From: an uncultured Phascolarctobacterium sp.
Lineage (GTDB): Bacteria; Bacillota; Negativicutes; Acidaminococcales; Acidaminococcaceae
DNA: 6,696 nucleotides
Assembly (NCBI GenBank): GCA_937901335.1
Contig: CALCHC010000085.1
Span: 1-6,696, forward strand
Direction of reading: 5' to 3'
Part shown: positions 1 through 5,826 of the stretch, in pieces
Layout of the letters: every line of letters begins with the position of its first letter
How positions within the stretch are numbered: the stretch's first letter is position 1
The notes under the pieces: generated by a model
Seen by the model: only the letters and a program-made list of their open reading frames with translations
Database searches by the model: none
Told to the model about the DNA's origin: nothing
Position numbers and translations under genes: made by a program

Positions 1-90
1 ACCAAAGGTTAAGGAACCAAAGGCAACCACTGCCAGCGCAATACCTAAAACCATTAATGCCCAACCACTATTCTTTCTTTTTATAATCAA
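1..90 (-). CDS. FecCD/BtuC-type ABC transporter permease, N-terminal fragment
   Basis: Only the first 30 codons are visible; the rest lies beyond the left edge. The frame opens with a TTG codon at 90-88 and translates to a short basic stretch (IIKRKNSGW) followed by a hydrophobic run, ALMVLGIALAVVAFGSLTFG, which resembles the first membrane helix of FecCD-family permeases and its following Gly/Ser turn. The TTG start is chosen because an AGGGG ribosome binding site (104-100) lies 9 nt upstream and the start overlaps the stop of the preceding lipoprotein gene as TTGA. The first in-frame ATG comes 12 codons later, inside the helix, and has no such support. FecCD permeases form the inner-membrane channel of importers for iron-siderophores, heme or corrinoids. 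Following a FecB-type gene directly, this is the expected partner subunit. The family call rests on a short fragment plus context; the ligand is unknown. Confidence 0.75.
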   Translation of the reverse strand, partial: MIIKRKNSGWALMVLGIALAVVAFGSLTFG

Positions 91-1058
91 GTTTTATCAC
101 CCCTAAATAATTCTGGGTAAACTGCTTTCGCAAATTCTTCTACTGCATCTACAATGTGATGACTTGCTACATAACGATACTTGTCCGAAACAAATTTAAT
201 CTGATTATTTTTAATTGCTTTCACATCTTTATATGCAGGATCGTTCTTGATTTGAGCAACGTATTCATCAACATTATGCTTATTGTCATAATCCCAAGTA
301 GCCAAGAAAAATATATCAGGATTAACTCGAACAACCTGCTCTTTGCTAATATAACCAGTAGCAAGTTCAGTAGGAATTTGCGCCACACCATTGATGATGT
401 GAGCTTTATTCATCATACTGTCAATCAAATCACCCTTCCGCCCCATAGCAGAAAGAAAATTAAAAGCGACCACAGTCTTACGCTCGTCATCAGGAATTTG
501 GGAAAGCTTGGCTTCCAATTTCGCCATACGTTCGTCCATCTCTTTTACAAGAGCTTCACCCTTAGCCTTTTCCCCCACTACCTCACCAAGTTTTAAAACT
601 TTTTGGCGCATTTGTTCATAATTCTTAGGTCTACTAGCAAGATAAACTTTTAATCCTAAAGCATCCAAAGCGTTAATAATATCACTGCTCATTGCAGTGG
701 TTGCTAAAACCAAATCAGGTTTTAATGCCAAAACTTCTTCAGCATTACCATCAGTTTTGCGACCTACTTTTTTGAACTGCTCCTGGGTTATAAAAGTGAT
801 ACCAGAATCTTCTGCCCAACGACAGTAAGCAGCAATACGATTTGCTTCCACCAATTCCGTTAGAATCTCATCCGTCCCGTAGCTTAATGAAACAATCCGC
901 TTAGGTTTCTCGTTAAAAATATGCCTTCTTCCACCTTCGTCTATGACTTCATAAGCAACTTTAGTTTCCTGAACTTCTTTAGATGGAGTTTCCTTACTTG
1001 CGCAACCACTAATGCAAAGGGCAAGCAACACCAAGCAGATTAGCCACAGTCTTTTCAT
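87..1058 (-). CDS. FecB/BtuF-type substrate-binding lipoprotein of an ABC importer
   Basis: A 323-residue extracytoplasmic binding protein of the Peripla_BP_2 class, which captures iron chelates, heme or corrinoids. Residues 1-18 form a lipoprotein signal peptide (KR, then a Leu-rich core) ending in the lipobox ISGC with Cys19 as the lipidated residue. The mature part shows the family layout: the KPKRIVSLSYGTDEIL strand and helix near residues 52-67, the ALKPDLVLA block near 111-119, a long connecting helix rich in E/K around 150-195, the NPDIFFLATWDY block in lobe two, and a C-terminal helix ending AVYPELF. The ATG overlaps the stop of the upstream component-1 gene by 4 nt (ATGA) and is preceded by AGGTGG. 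Its place inside a nitrogenase-like operon is the notable point, because binding protein and reductase should be co-expressed. It is paralogous to the protein at 5823-6696. Fold assignment is secure; the ligand cannot be read from sequence. Confidence 0.92.
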   Translation of the reverse strand: MKRLWLICLVLLALCISGCASKETPSKEVQETKVAYEVIDEGGRRHIFNEKPKRIVSLSYGTDEILTELVEANRIAAYCRWAEDSGITFITQEQFKKVGRKTDGNAEEVLALKPDLVLATTAMSSDIINALDALGLKVYLASRPKNYEQMRQKVLKLGEVVGEKAKGEALVKEMDERMAKLEAKLSQIPDDERKTVVAFNFLSAMGRKGDLIDSMMNKAHIINGVAQIPTELATGYISKEQVVRVNPDIFFLATWDYDNKHNVDEYVAQIKNDPAYKDVKAIKNNQIKFVSDKYRYVASHHIVDAVEEFAKAVYPELFRGDKT

Positions 1059-2353
1059 TTATCCACCTGCTCTTTAATTGCTTTTGTAATATACGCGTTC
1101 CACAATTTTTGAAGCATATGAGCTGCACCTTGGAAACCTACAAAAGGTACTTCCGTAAAAAGTACTTCATCAGCACAAGGATAAGCTATGTTGCTGTAAG
1201 AAAAGTCTACTCTTCTACGGCGAAGCACAGAAGCTTCACTGCTGCTCGCCAAAAGCAAGACATCCTCTGCATTTTGAAGCAAGCTTTCAATTTCAGCAGC
1301 ATCCTTGCCAACTACAAGCACTTTATCAGCAACATCACAATAATCTGCAGTCTTTACAGCATGTTGACAAATTACAGTAAGCTCGCCCATATCAGCCCAT
1401 TCCTTACGTAAAGCCTGAGCCATACACAAAGCCTGTGTACCCGGTGCGACAAGAATAACCTTGTCAAACCAAAGGCTTCCCCAAACACCGCGATAATCAT
1501 TGCCTTGAGCAATCAATCTTTCTAAAAGTTCTTTACCCTCTTCTTTTACTGCTTGTAAATTTTCGCAAGGCAATGCTTTATGAATACGTTCTAACCAATC
1601 TTGCGTACCTTCAATACCATACGGCATCCCAGCTACAACATAAGGAGTACCAAATAATTTTTCTAAATGCTGTGCTAATTTCAAGCCCAGTTCTTCATTA
1701 CAAACAATGTTCAGCCCTGCAGCACCCAGCTTTTCTAAATCTTCAAGACTACTTCCTGAACCTGGAATTGCATTAATCTTATAGCCTGCCAATTTCAGCA
1801 AGCGACAAATCTCTTTTCTATCCGCAGTACCGTTGTAATAAAAATCACTCAACCCAAGCACATTGACAGTATTTTCCTGTACTACTAAATTCTTATGACT
1901 AAATTTATCCACTACAGAGATTGCCGCTTTAGTATATCCTTCTGCAAAGCCGCCAACCAAACCGCCACAATCCATGGTAATAAATGGATAAGGCAGTTCC
2001 ATCTTACGAACAATGCCTGCCAAATCATCACCAATCAGGCTAAGTGAACAGCTACTTTCGACAAGCAATAAGGAAGGTTTACTTCCACTATCCAATAAAC
2101 GTTTAAGGGTTTGAGTCAAAAACTTTTCCGTTCCGTAAACTATGGCATTATTGTCAGGCTGGCAATTATGAAAACGCTCGCCCATATCGTGCTTCACATG
2201 CTCTAAAGTTCGTAATGCGTAAAAATAACACCATAAAGGACCGTTAACCAAAACTTCTGCACCGGGAATCCCCGCAACAAAAGCAGCAGCACCACTTAGT
2301 GCACAGCAGTCAACTCTATGACAAATGTTTCCCCATTGCTGATTGTTAGACAT
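1055..2353 (-). CDS. Nitrogenase-like component 1, beta-type subunit (NifK/NifN/BchB superfamily)
   Basis: A 432-residue member of the nitrogenase component-1 family, which receives electrons from a Fe protein through an inter-subunit Fe-S cluster. Three cysteine sites match the family cluster ligands in order: Cys16/Cys17 in VDCCALSGA, Cys42 in NGPLWCYF, and Cys102 in ESSCSLSLIGDDL, where the Cys-then-IGDDL spacing is diagnostic. The Cys16-Cys17 doublet leaves it unclear which residue binds the cluster. The chain is much shorter than true NifK (about 510-520) and close to NifN/BchN-type subunits, with no NifK N-terminal extension. The ATG at 2353 has a GGAGGA site 7 nt upstream that lies inside the last codons of the preceding gene, and the two genes overlap by 8 nt. 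That implies coupled translation and a fixed stoichiometry with the neighbouring subunit. Superfamily membership is clear; the beta assignment rests on gene order and motif resemblance. Confidence 0.9.
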   Translation of the reverse strand: MSNNQQWGNICHRVDCCALSGAAAFVAGIPGAEVLVNGPLWCYFYALRTLEHVKHDMGERFHNCQPDNNAIVYGTEKFLTQTLKRLLDSGSKPSLLLVESSCSLSLIGDDLAGIVRKMELPYPFITMDCGGLVGGFAEGYTKAAISVVDKFSHKNLVVQENTVNVLGLSDFYYNGTADRKEICRLLKLAGYKINAIPGSGSSLEDLEKLGAAGLNIVCNEELGLKLAQHLEKLFGTPYVVAGMPYGIEGTQDWLERIHKALPCENLQAVKEEGKELLERLIAQGNDYRGVWGSLWFDKVILVAPGTQALCMAQALRKEWADMGELTVICQHAVKTADYCDVADKVLVVGKDAAEIESLLQNAEDVLLLASSSEASVLRRRRVDFSYSNIAYPCADEVLFTEVPFVGFQGAAHMLQKLWNAYITKAIKEQVDK

Positions 2354-3638
2354 AAACCATTCCTCCGCTGCTGTGTTTACTACATAAAACTTTATAGATT
2401 ACTTGCATGAACTCTATTTCTCCTCTTGTCCCAACCTTAGGCAACATAGGCAGAAAAACTTGTTTAAGATTTTTATCCTGTAATTCGTGGGTTGTAAGCA
2501 CAACATCCGCTTCTTGCAAGAGCTTTTCTCCATCTAAATTTGAGCAAATAGGTACATCCGTGTACTTGCGTAAGGTTGCAACCATTTCTTCAAAATAGCC
2601 TGCTTCCAATGCATCTAGCAAAACTATTCCGCGCAAATCAAGTTGCAAATTTTTAACAACACCTAACATAGATTCAGGATGGAAATACATCAACCATCTA
2701 CCAATACATAAGGTTGTTTTCTTATCCTTGGTAACCTTCAAGAATCTCTCTAAGCTTTTTGTCATTGCTAATTGTTCATCTGCTAACACTGCTTGTGCCA
2801 GTTCTTCACAATTTAACAATTTACCCATTTCTAAAATCCATTGTTGAGTTCTTTCCCAACCAACGGGATAAACATCTTGTAAATATTTAAAACCGAATTT
2901 TTCCTGTAATACTTTAGTTAAATTCTCAAGACCGTTATGAGTATTACCCTTACCACCTAGGACTACCATTGCTTCTGCACTAGTAACCTTTGGCAAATCT
3001 TCAAGCTTCATATAACCGGGGAACTGTCCGATAACGGTTACGCCCATAGCATTTAGAAGTCTTGTTACTTCCGTAGCGTAATGTCCCCATGGACCGCCAT
3101 TATCACCAATCAGCACCACAGTTTTAGGAATATGCTCCTGCGGATATAAATATCTATCAATCAACTTGTAAGTGATTTCAAAATAGCCTTCATAAAATTC
3201 ACCATCTAAAAAGCCGTAGCTATCTACTGTAATCACCGGCAAGTTGTATTCATCTTCTGCCTCTTTGGCTACAGCCTCCACATCGTCACCAATTACACCG
3301 GCAACGCAGGAACCAGCCAAGACTAAACATTTAGGCTGATATTCTTCTACTGCATAAGCAATGCATTGCTTTAATCTATCTACACCACCAAAAATGGAAT
3401 GCTTTTCTTCCAATTGACTTGAAAGCAGTGGAACTGAAGCACGAGCTTCGCTTCTACCTTCCCCTAAAGCACGATAATGAGTATTAATATCCATAGTACG
3501 AGCAATATGAGCACACGCACGAGGGCTATGGAAGATTACTACCACGCCATCCATATAAGCAACGGCTCTCCACACACCGGGCATACTGCAACTACAACTT
3601 TTTCTAATATTTATAAAACGTTTTGTTTTAATTCCCAT
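2346..3638 (-). CDS. Nitrogenase-like component 1, alpha-type subunit (NifD/NifE superfamily)
   Basis: A 430-residue component-1 family protein, expected to form a heterotetramer with the product of the next gene and to hold the active site. Cluster-type cysteines appear at Cys15/Cys17 (SCSCSMPGVW), Cys42 (SPRACAH) and Cys111 (LAGSCVAGVIGDDVEAV), matching the three NifD-style P-cluster sites. The EEKHSIFGGVDRL block near residues 77-89 matches the EK..VFGG segment of NifD/NifE. Where NifD carries its FeMo-cofactor cysteine (about 13 residues before EKYG), this protein reads NTHNGLENLTK before EKFG, with no Cys. The C-terminal VGTRGEIEF segment shows no counterpart of the cofactor histidine. 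It therefore should not bind FeMo-co in the usual way. The start ATG overlaps the Fe-protein stop by 11 nt and has only a weak upstream site, so translation probably depends on coupling. The substrate is unknown; a tetrapyrrole-type or other small-molecule reduction is an inference. Confidence 0.9.
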   Translation of the reverse strand: MGIKTKRFINIRKSCSCSMPGVWRAVAYMDGVVVIFHSPRACAHIARTMDINTHYRALGEGRSEARASVPLLSSQLEEKHSIFGGVDRLKQCIAYAVEEYQPKCLVLAGSCVAGVIGDDVEAVAKEAEDEYNLPVITVDSYGFLDGEFYEGYFEITYKLIDRYLYPQEHIPKTVVLIGDNGGPWGHYATEVTRLLNAMGVTVIGQFPGYMKLEDLPKVTSAEAMVVLGGKGNTHNGLENLTKVLQEKFGFKYLQDVYPVGWERTQQWILEMGKLLNCEELAQAVLADEQLAMTKSLERFLKVTKDKKTTLCIGRWLMYFHPESMLGVVKNLQLDLRGIVLLDALEAGYFEEMVATLRKYTDVPICSNLDGEKLLQEADVVLTTHELQDKNLKQVFLPMLPKVGTRGEIEFMQVIYKVLCSKHSSGGMVYV

Positions 3639-4434
3639 ATTTTTCTACCAGCTTCTCTAATTCTTCAAAGGTCATTGGTGTAGGCACAGAAAGCTCTGCA
3701 TTTTCAACAAGCACCTTACTTAAATCACGATAGATTTGTGCTTGCTCGCTTTCCGGTGCATATTGCAAAACAGTTTGACGGTTATTCTCTGCCTTATTCA
3801 CAACAACATCACGAGGAATAAAAGCAATAAGTTTCGTGTTCAAACGCTTAGCAAATTCTTCGAGTAAGTTCTTTTCGTTGGGAGTGTTGCGGCTGTTACC
3901 AATAATGCCACCTAACCGAACACCACCTCGTAAAGCAAAGCGCTTCACACCTTTTGCAATATTGTTTGCAGCGTAAAGGCTCATCAGTTCACCGGAAGAA
4001 ACAATATAAATATCGGTAGCATAGCCTTCACGAATGGGAACTGCAAAGCCACCGCATACCACGTCACCTAAAACATCGTAAAGCAATACGTCTTCATCTT
4101 CGATAACATTCAAAGAACGAAGTTTTTCCAAAGCAACAATAATACCACGACCAGCGCAACCAACACCTGGTTCAGGACCGCCAGCTTCTACACATTTAAT
4201 GTTGTTGTAACCAACATGGACAATATCCTCAGCCAAAACTTCTTCTTTATCACGTACCACATCTAAAACAGTTTGGGTACAAATTCTACCAAGCAATAAA
4301 CGAGTGGAATCATTTTTAGGGTCGCAACCAATTTGGCAAACCTTTAAACCTTGTTCACTCAAAGCAGCAGATACATTTGCGGTAGTTGTAGATTTACCAA
4401 TACCACCTTTTCCGTAAATAGCAATCTTCTTCAT
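3628..4434 (-). CDS. Nitrogenase Fe protein-like ATPase (NifH/BchL/CfbC superfamily)
   Basis: A 268-residue ATP-dependent reductase component that would pass low-potential electrons to the two component-1 subunits. It is very NifH-like: P-loop GKGGIGKST at residues 8-16, switch I DPKNDSTR at 38-45, the first [4Fe-4S] ligand Cys93 in GGPEPGVGCAGRG, Arg96 at the position ADP-ribosylated in some NifH proteins, and the second ligand Cys127 in the switch II stretch DVLGDVVCGGFA. A homodimer shares one cluster through these two Cys. An in-frame TTG at 4449 would add five residues, but it falls inside the AAGGAGG-like ribosome binding region. The GGAGG at 4447-4443 lies 8 nt before the ATG at 4434, which gives the canonical MKKIAIYGKGG start. 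It is the first gene of the operon, behind a MerR-type promoter (4509-4539). Full NifH motif content does not prove N2 fixation, because CfbC, MarH and Nfl-type proteins share it. Confidence 0.95.
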   Translation of the reverse strand: MKKIAIYGKGGIGKSTTTANVSAALSEQGLKVCQIGCDPKNDSTRLLLGRICTQTVLDVVRDKEEVLAEDIVHVGYNNIKCVEAGGPEPGVGCAGRGIIVALEKLRSLNVIEDEDVLLYDVLGDVVCGGFAVPIREGYATDIYIVSSGELMSLYAANNIAKGVKRFALRGGVRLGGIIGNSRNTPNEKNLLEEFAKRLNTKLIAFIPRDVVVNKAENNRQTVLQYAPESEQAQIYRDLSKVLVENAELSVPTPMTFEELEKLVEKYGN

Positions 4435-4457
4435 AAAAAACTCCTCCAAAGAAAAAT

Positions 4458-4486
4458 TTTACATTTCTATCTCAAAATAGTATAAT
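4458..4486 (+). promoter_or_regulatory. Probable promoter of the MerR regulator gene
   Basis: TTTACA (4458-4463), a 17-bp spacer and a consensus TATAAT (4481-4486) form a good housekeeping sigma promoter pointing at the regulator gene. Transcription would begin near 4493 and cross operator site 1 before the start codon at 4556. A second TATAAT at 4505-4510 has no convincing -35 partner. The divergent transcripts would start within about ten bases of each other. Confidence 0.6.
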
Positions 4487-4508
4487 GTCCTAAATAAATG
4501 CGATTATA

Positions 4509-4539
4509 ATTTTAAACTATATACCAATTATATAGTCAA
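4509..4539 (-). promoter_or_regulatory. MerR-type promoter of the nitrogenase-like/importer operon
   Basis: On the minus strand a TTGACT -35 box (4539-4534) is followed by exactly 19 bp and a TAAAAT -10-like box (4514-4509). A spacer of 19 bp instead of 17 is typical of promoters that need a MerR-family activator to untwist the DNA. A perfect dyad sits in the spacer and the merR gene is divergent and adjacent. Predicted transcription starts near 4502, giving a leader of about 68 nt before the Fe-protein ATG at 4434. Confidence 0.78.
4516..4536. promoter_or_regulatory. Operator dyad for the adjacent MerR regulator (site 1)
   Basis: Perfect 8-bp inverted repeat ACTATATA / TATATAGT separated by 5 bp (CCAAT on the plus strand), centred at 4526. 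The centre is the eighth base of the 19-bp spacer, the same placement as the mer operator in the classic mercury promoter. The site also lies in the presumed merR leader, so the regulator may limit its own synthesis. A near-identical dyad lies at 5803-5823. Confidence 0.78.
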
Positions 4540-4555
4540 GAGCGGAGGGTTCTTA

Positions 4556-5401
4556 ATGGCGCAACAAGAAGTCAAAGGTAATTACTTTACAGCAGGCGAG
4601 CTAGCTAATTTATTTAACATTTCTAAACAAACATTACTGTATTACGACAAAATAAAATTACTATCACCAGCTTACGTTGACGATAAAGGTTACCGCCATT
4701 ATTCCATTCAGCAATATCTTGATTTGGAAATTATCGTTAACCTACGCTCCTTTAATATCAGCATTATGGTCATTAGAGAGTATTTACAACAACGCAGTAA
4801 AGATGATTTTTTAAAGCTTGTTGCTCTCAAGAAAAAAGAATGTGAAGCAATCATTAAGGAAAATGAAGCAATCATAAAATCTTTAGACATTATTTCTAGA
4901 ACTGCTGAAAATAGAATTCCCTTTCCCTTCAACAAACCTCTCATAAATTATTATGATGAAAGATTAATGAAGATGACTTCCATTGCAGATGAAGACGATG
5001 GTAAAGAAAGAATCATCCTCTTTACCAAACATTCTCAAACTGCGTTCCACAATAAAAAATCTTTGGAAAAACATGTCGGTTGGGTAATTTCACAAGAGGA
5101 CCTTTTTATAGACAAAGACTATCACCCTACTAAAGCATATTTTTCTTTTATCCCCAACACTCCGGGACACAGAACAATAAGCAGACATACATTACCTGCC
5201 GGAGAATATTTGGAAATTTATTTTCAAGGGACTTACTACAAAAATCGTTCCCAATTATTAGAAACCATTAAGAAATTTTTACAACATCATGATTTAGAAG
5301 TAGACGGAGATGTTTATATCCTCACTATCGAAAATCATCTTTACTACAACAACACCAGCGAATATATTAATAAAATATTTTTCAAAGTTATCTCCAAATA
5401 A
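4556..5401 (+). CDS. MerR-family transcriptional regulator with C-terminal GyrI-like effector-binding domain
   Basis: A 281-residue regulator of the BmrR/BltR architecture. Residues about 10-50 form the winged HTH (FTAGELANLFNISKQTLLYY, then DKGYRHYS of the wing). About 51-80 complete the DNA-binding domain. Residues about 85-120 are a Lys/Glu-rich helix (KKKECEAIIKENEAIIKSL), the antiparallel dimer coiled coil. From about 125 to the end lies a GyrI-like ligand-binding domain with the LPAGEYLEIYFQGTY strand and the ILTIENHLYY segment; Glu259 falls where multidrug-binding relatives use an acidic residue. The ATG has a GGAGG site (4544-4548) 7 nt upstream. No metal-binding Cys pair of the MerR/CueR type is present, so an organic or chelate effector is more likely. 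The divergent position and the two shared operators make it the likely activator of both the reductase/importer operon and the 108-residue protein. The effector is unknown. Confidence 0.92.
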   Translation: MAQQEVKGNYFTAGELANLFNISKQTLLYYDKIKLLSPAYVDDKGYRHYSIQQYLDLEIIVNLRSFNISIMVIREYLQQRSKDDFLKLVALKKKECEAIIKENEAIIKSLDIISRTAENRIPFPFNKPLINYYDERLMKMTSIADEDDGKERIILFTKHSQTAFHNKKSLEKHVGWVISQEDLFIDKDYHPTKAYFSFIPNTPGHRTISRHTLPAGEYLEIYFQGTYYKNRSQLLETIKKFLQHHDLEVDGDVYILTIENHLYYNNTSEYINKIFFKVISK

Positions 5402-5405
5402 TAAG

Positions 5406-5442
5406 AAAACGCAAGTCTTTATTTTCAAGACTTGCGTTTTTT
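5406..5442. terminator. Bidirectional rho-independent terminator between convergent genes
   Basis: A perfect 14-bp stem pairs 5406-5419 (AAAACGCAAGTCTT) with 5427-5440 (AAGACTTGCGTTTT) around a 7-nt loop. A T-run (5437-5442) follows on the plus strand, and the A-run at the left foot gives a shorter U-tract on the minus strand. It lies just after the regulator stop (5399-5401, followed by a second TAA) and just after the stop of the small gene at 5444-5446, so it serves both. Confidence 0.93.
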
Positions 5443-5443
5443 C

Positions 5444-5770
5444 TCATTTTTTACAGTGACCGGAGGTATTACCACTTTTAATTTTTTCAAAAATTTCGTG
5501 TGCTTCTGCTACGCTTTTGCCATTTGCCAGCGCTTTTTGCATATGGATCATTGCACTACGATATTTTGCATGAGCTTCATCATTGGGGATAGCATCAATG
5601 TTTTTGGGATCGAATTCCATAACTTTTTTGAAGATAGCATGGATTTCTTCAGTAGATTTACCAGCTGCTTTAGCAGCTTCCACATGTTTCATAGCGCTTT
5701 CGTAACGATATTTAGCATGGGGATCGTTGGGAAGTTCATATTTCGGATGAGTACAGGTCATTTTATTCAC
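5444..5770 (-). CDS. Small His-rich protein with two tandem helical repeats, function unknown
   Basis: A 108-residue soluble protein that I do not recognise. It has no signal peptide or membrane helix. It contains an internal duplication: residues about 14-51 and 62-98 align with an offset of 47 without gaps over Tyr21-Val50 (Y.SAM.H....A..GKS..E.H.IF.K). Each copy looks like a helix-turn-helix hairpin, with histidines conserved in both copies at His29/His76 and His44/His91 and further His at 8, 18, 67 and 105. Single cysteines lie near each end (TCTHP, Cys6; HCKK, Cys106). The His/Cys/Met content could serve metal, heme or cofactor binding, but that is inference. The ATG follows an AGAGGTG site. 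The promoter at 5796-5826 copies the architecture of the nitrogenase-like operon promoter, so the protein is probably co-regulated with it. The opposite-strand frame over the same region is a shadow. Confidence 0.85.
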   Translation of the reverse strand: MNKMTCTHPKYELPNDPHAKYRYESAMKHVEAAKAAGKSTEEIHAIFKKVMEFDPKNIDAIPNDEAHAKYRSAMIHMQKALANGKSVAEAHEIFEKIKSGNTSGHCKK

Positions 5771-5795
5771 CTCTTCTTATAATTTGGTAGTTTAA

Positions 5796-5826
5796 ACTAT
5801 ACACTATATAGTCGGAATATAGTCAA
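5796..5826 (-). promoter_or_regulatory. MerR-type promoter of the small His-rich protein gene
   Basis: Minus-strand TTGACT (5826-5821), exactly 19 bp, then TATAGT (5801-5796). The box sequences and spacing match the promoter at 4509-4539. Predicted start is near 5789, leaving a leader of about 19 nt with the AGAGGTG site. The TGA stop of the upstream binding-protein gene (5825-5823) is embedded in the -35 box, so the promoter begins exactly where that gene ends. No terminator separates them, so read-through from upstream is possible. Confidence 0.75.
5803..5823. promoter_or_regulatory. Operator dyad (site 2), near copy of site 1
   Basis: On the minus strand the half-sites are ACTATATT and TATATAGT around a 5-bp spacer CCGAC, centred at 5813, again the eighth base of the 19-bp promoter spacer. 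It differs from site 1 by one half-site base and the spacer. An extra ATAGT-like half-site coincides with the -10 box (TATAGT), and the 11-mer TTTAAACTATA (5791-5801) is also present at 4511-4521, flanking site 1. Confidence 0.75.

Noticed and set aside
156..596. Plus-strand open frame over the first binding-protein gene
   Set aside because: It is antisense to a clear family member, has no ribosome binding site and encodes a low-complexity Ile/Phe/His-rich product. The plus-strand frames at 1109-1411, 1573-1776, 2407-2598 and 3477-3683 fail for the same reasons.
1055..4434. Genuine nifHDK nitrogenase
   Set aside because: The Fe protein is fully NifH-like, but the component-1 chains are about 430 residues, lack recognisable cofactor Cys and His ligands, and are joined to an importer rather than to nifE, nifN or nifB.
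1055..4434. Protochlorophyllide or chlorophyllide reductase (BchLNB/BchXYZ)
   Set aside because: No pigment-synthesis genes are nearby, the regulator and transporter context does not fit a phototroph, and each subunit shows three Cys sites instead of the DPOR three-Cys-plus-Asp pattern.
4435..4449. TTG start at 4449 adding five residues to the Fe protein
   Set aside because: The codon sits in the GGAGG ribosome binding site; the ATG at 4434 is correctly spaced and gives the canonical MKKIAIYGKGG N-terminus.
5645..5665. GKST in the small protein as a nucleotide-binding P-loop
   Set aside because: The surrounding residues (AAGKSTEE) lack the GxxxxGK[ST] pattern, and the same GKS recurs at the matching turn of the second repeat, so it is a helix-capping turn.
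5432..5782. Plus-strand open frame opposite the small His-rich gene
   Set aside because: It starts inside the terminator hairpin and yields a Phe/Cys/His-rich antisense product. The minus-strand gene has a ribosome site, an internal repeat and a regulated promoter.
4511..5823. The repeated TTTAAACTATA and ATATAGTC words as CRISPR or mobile-element ends
   Set aside because: There are only two loci, no spacers, no target-site duplication and no transposase; promoter geometry explains the repeats fully.
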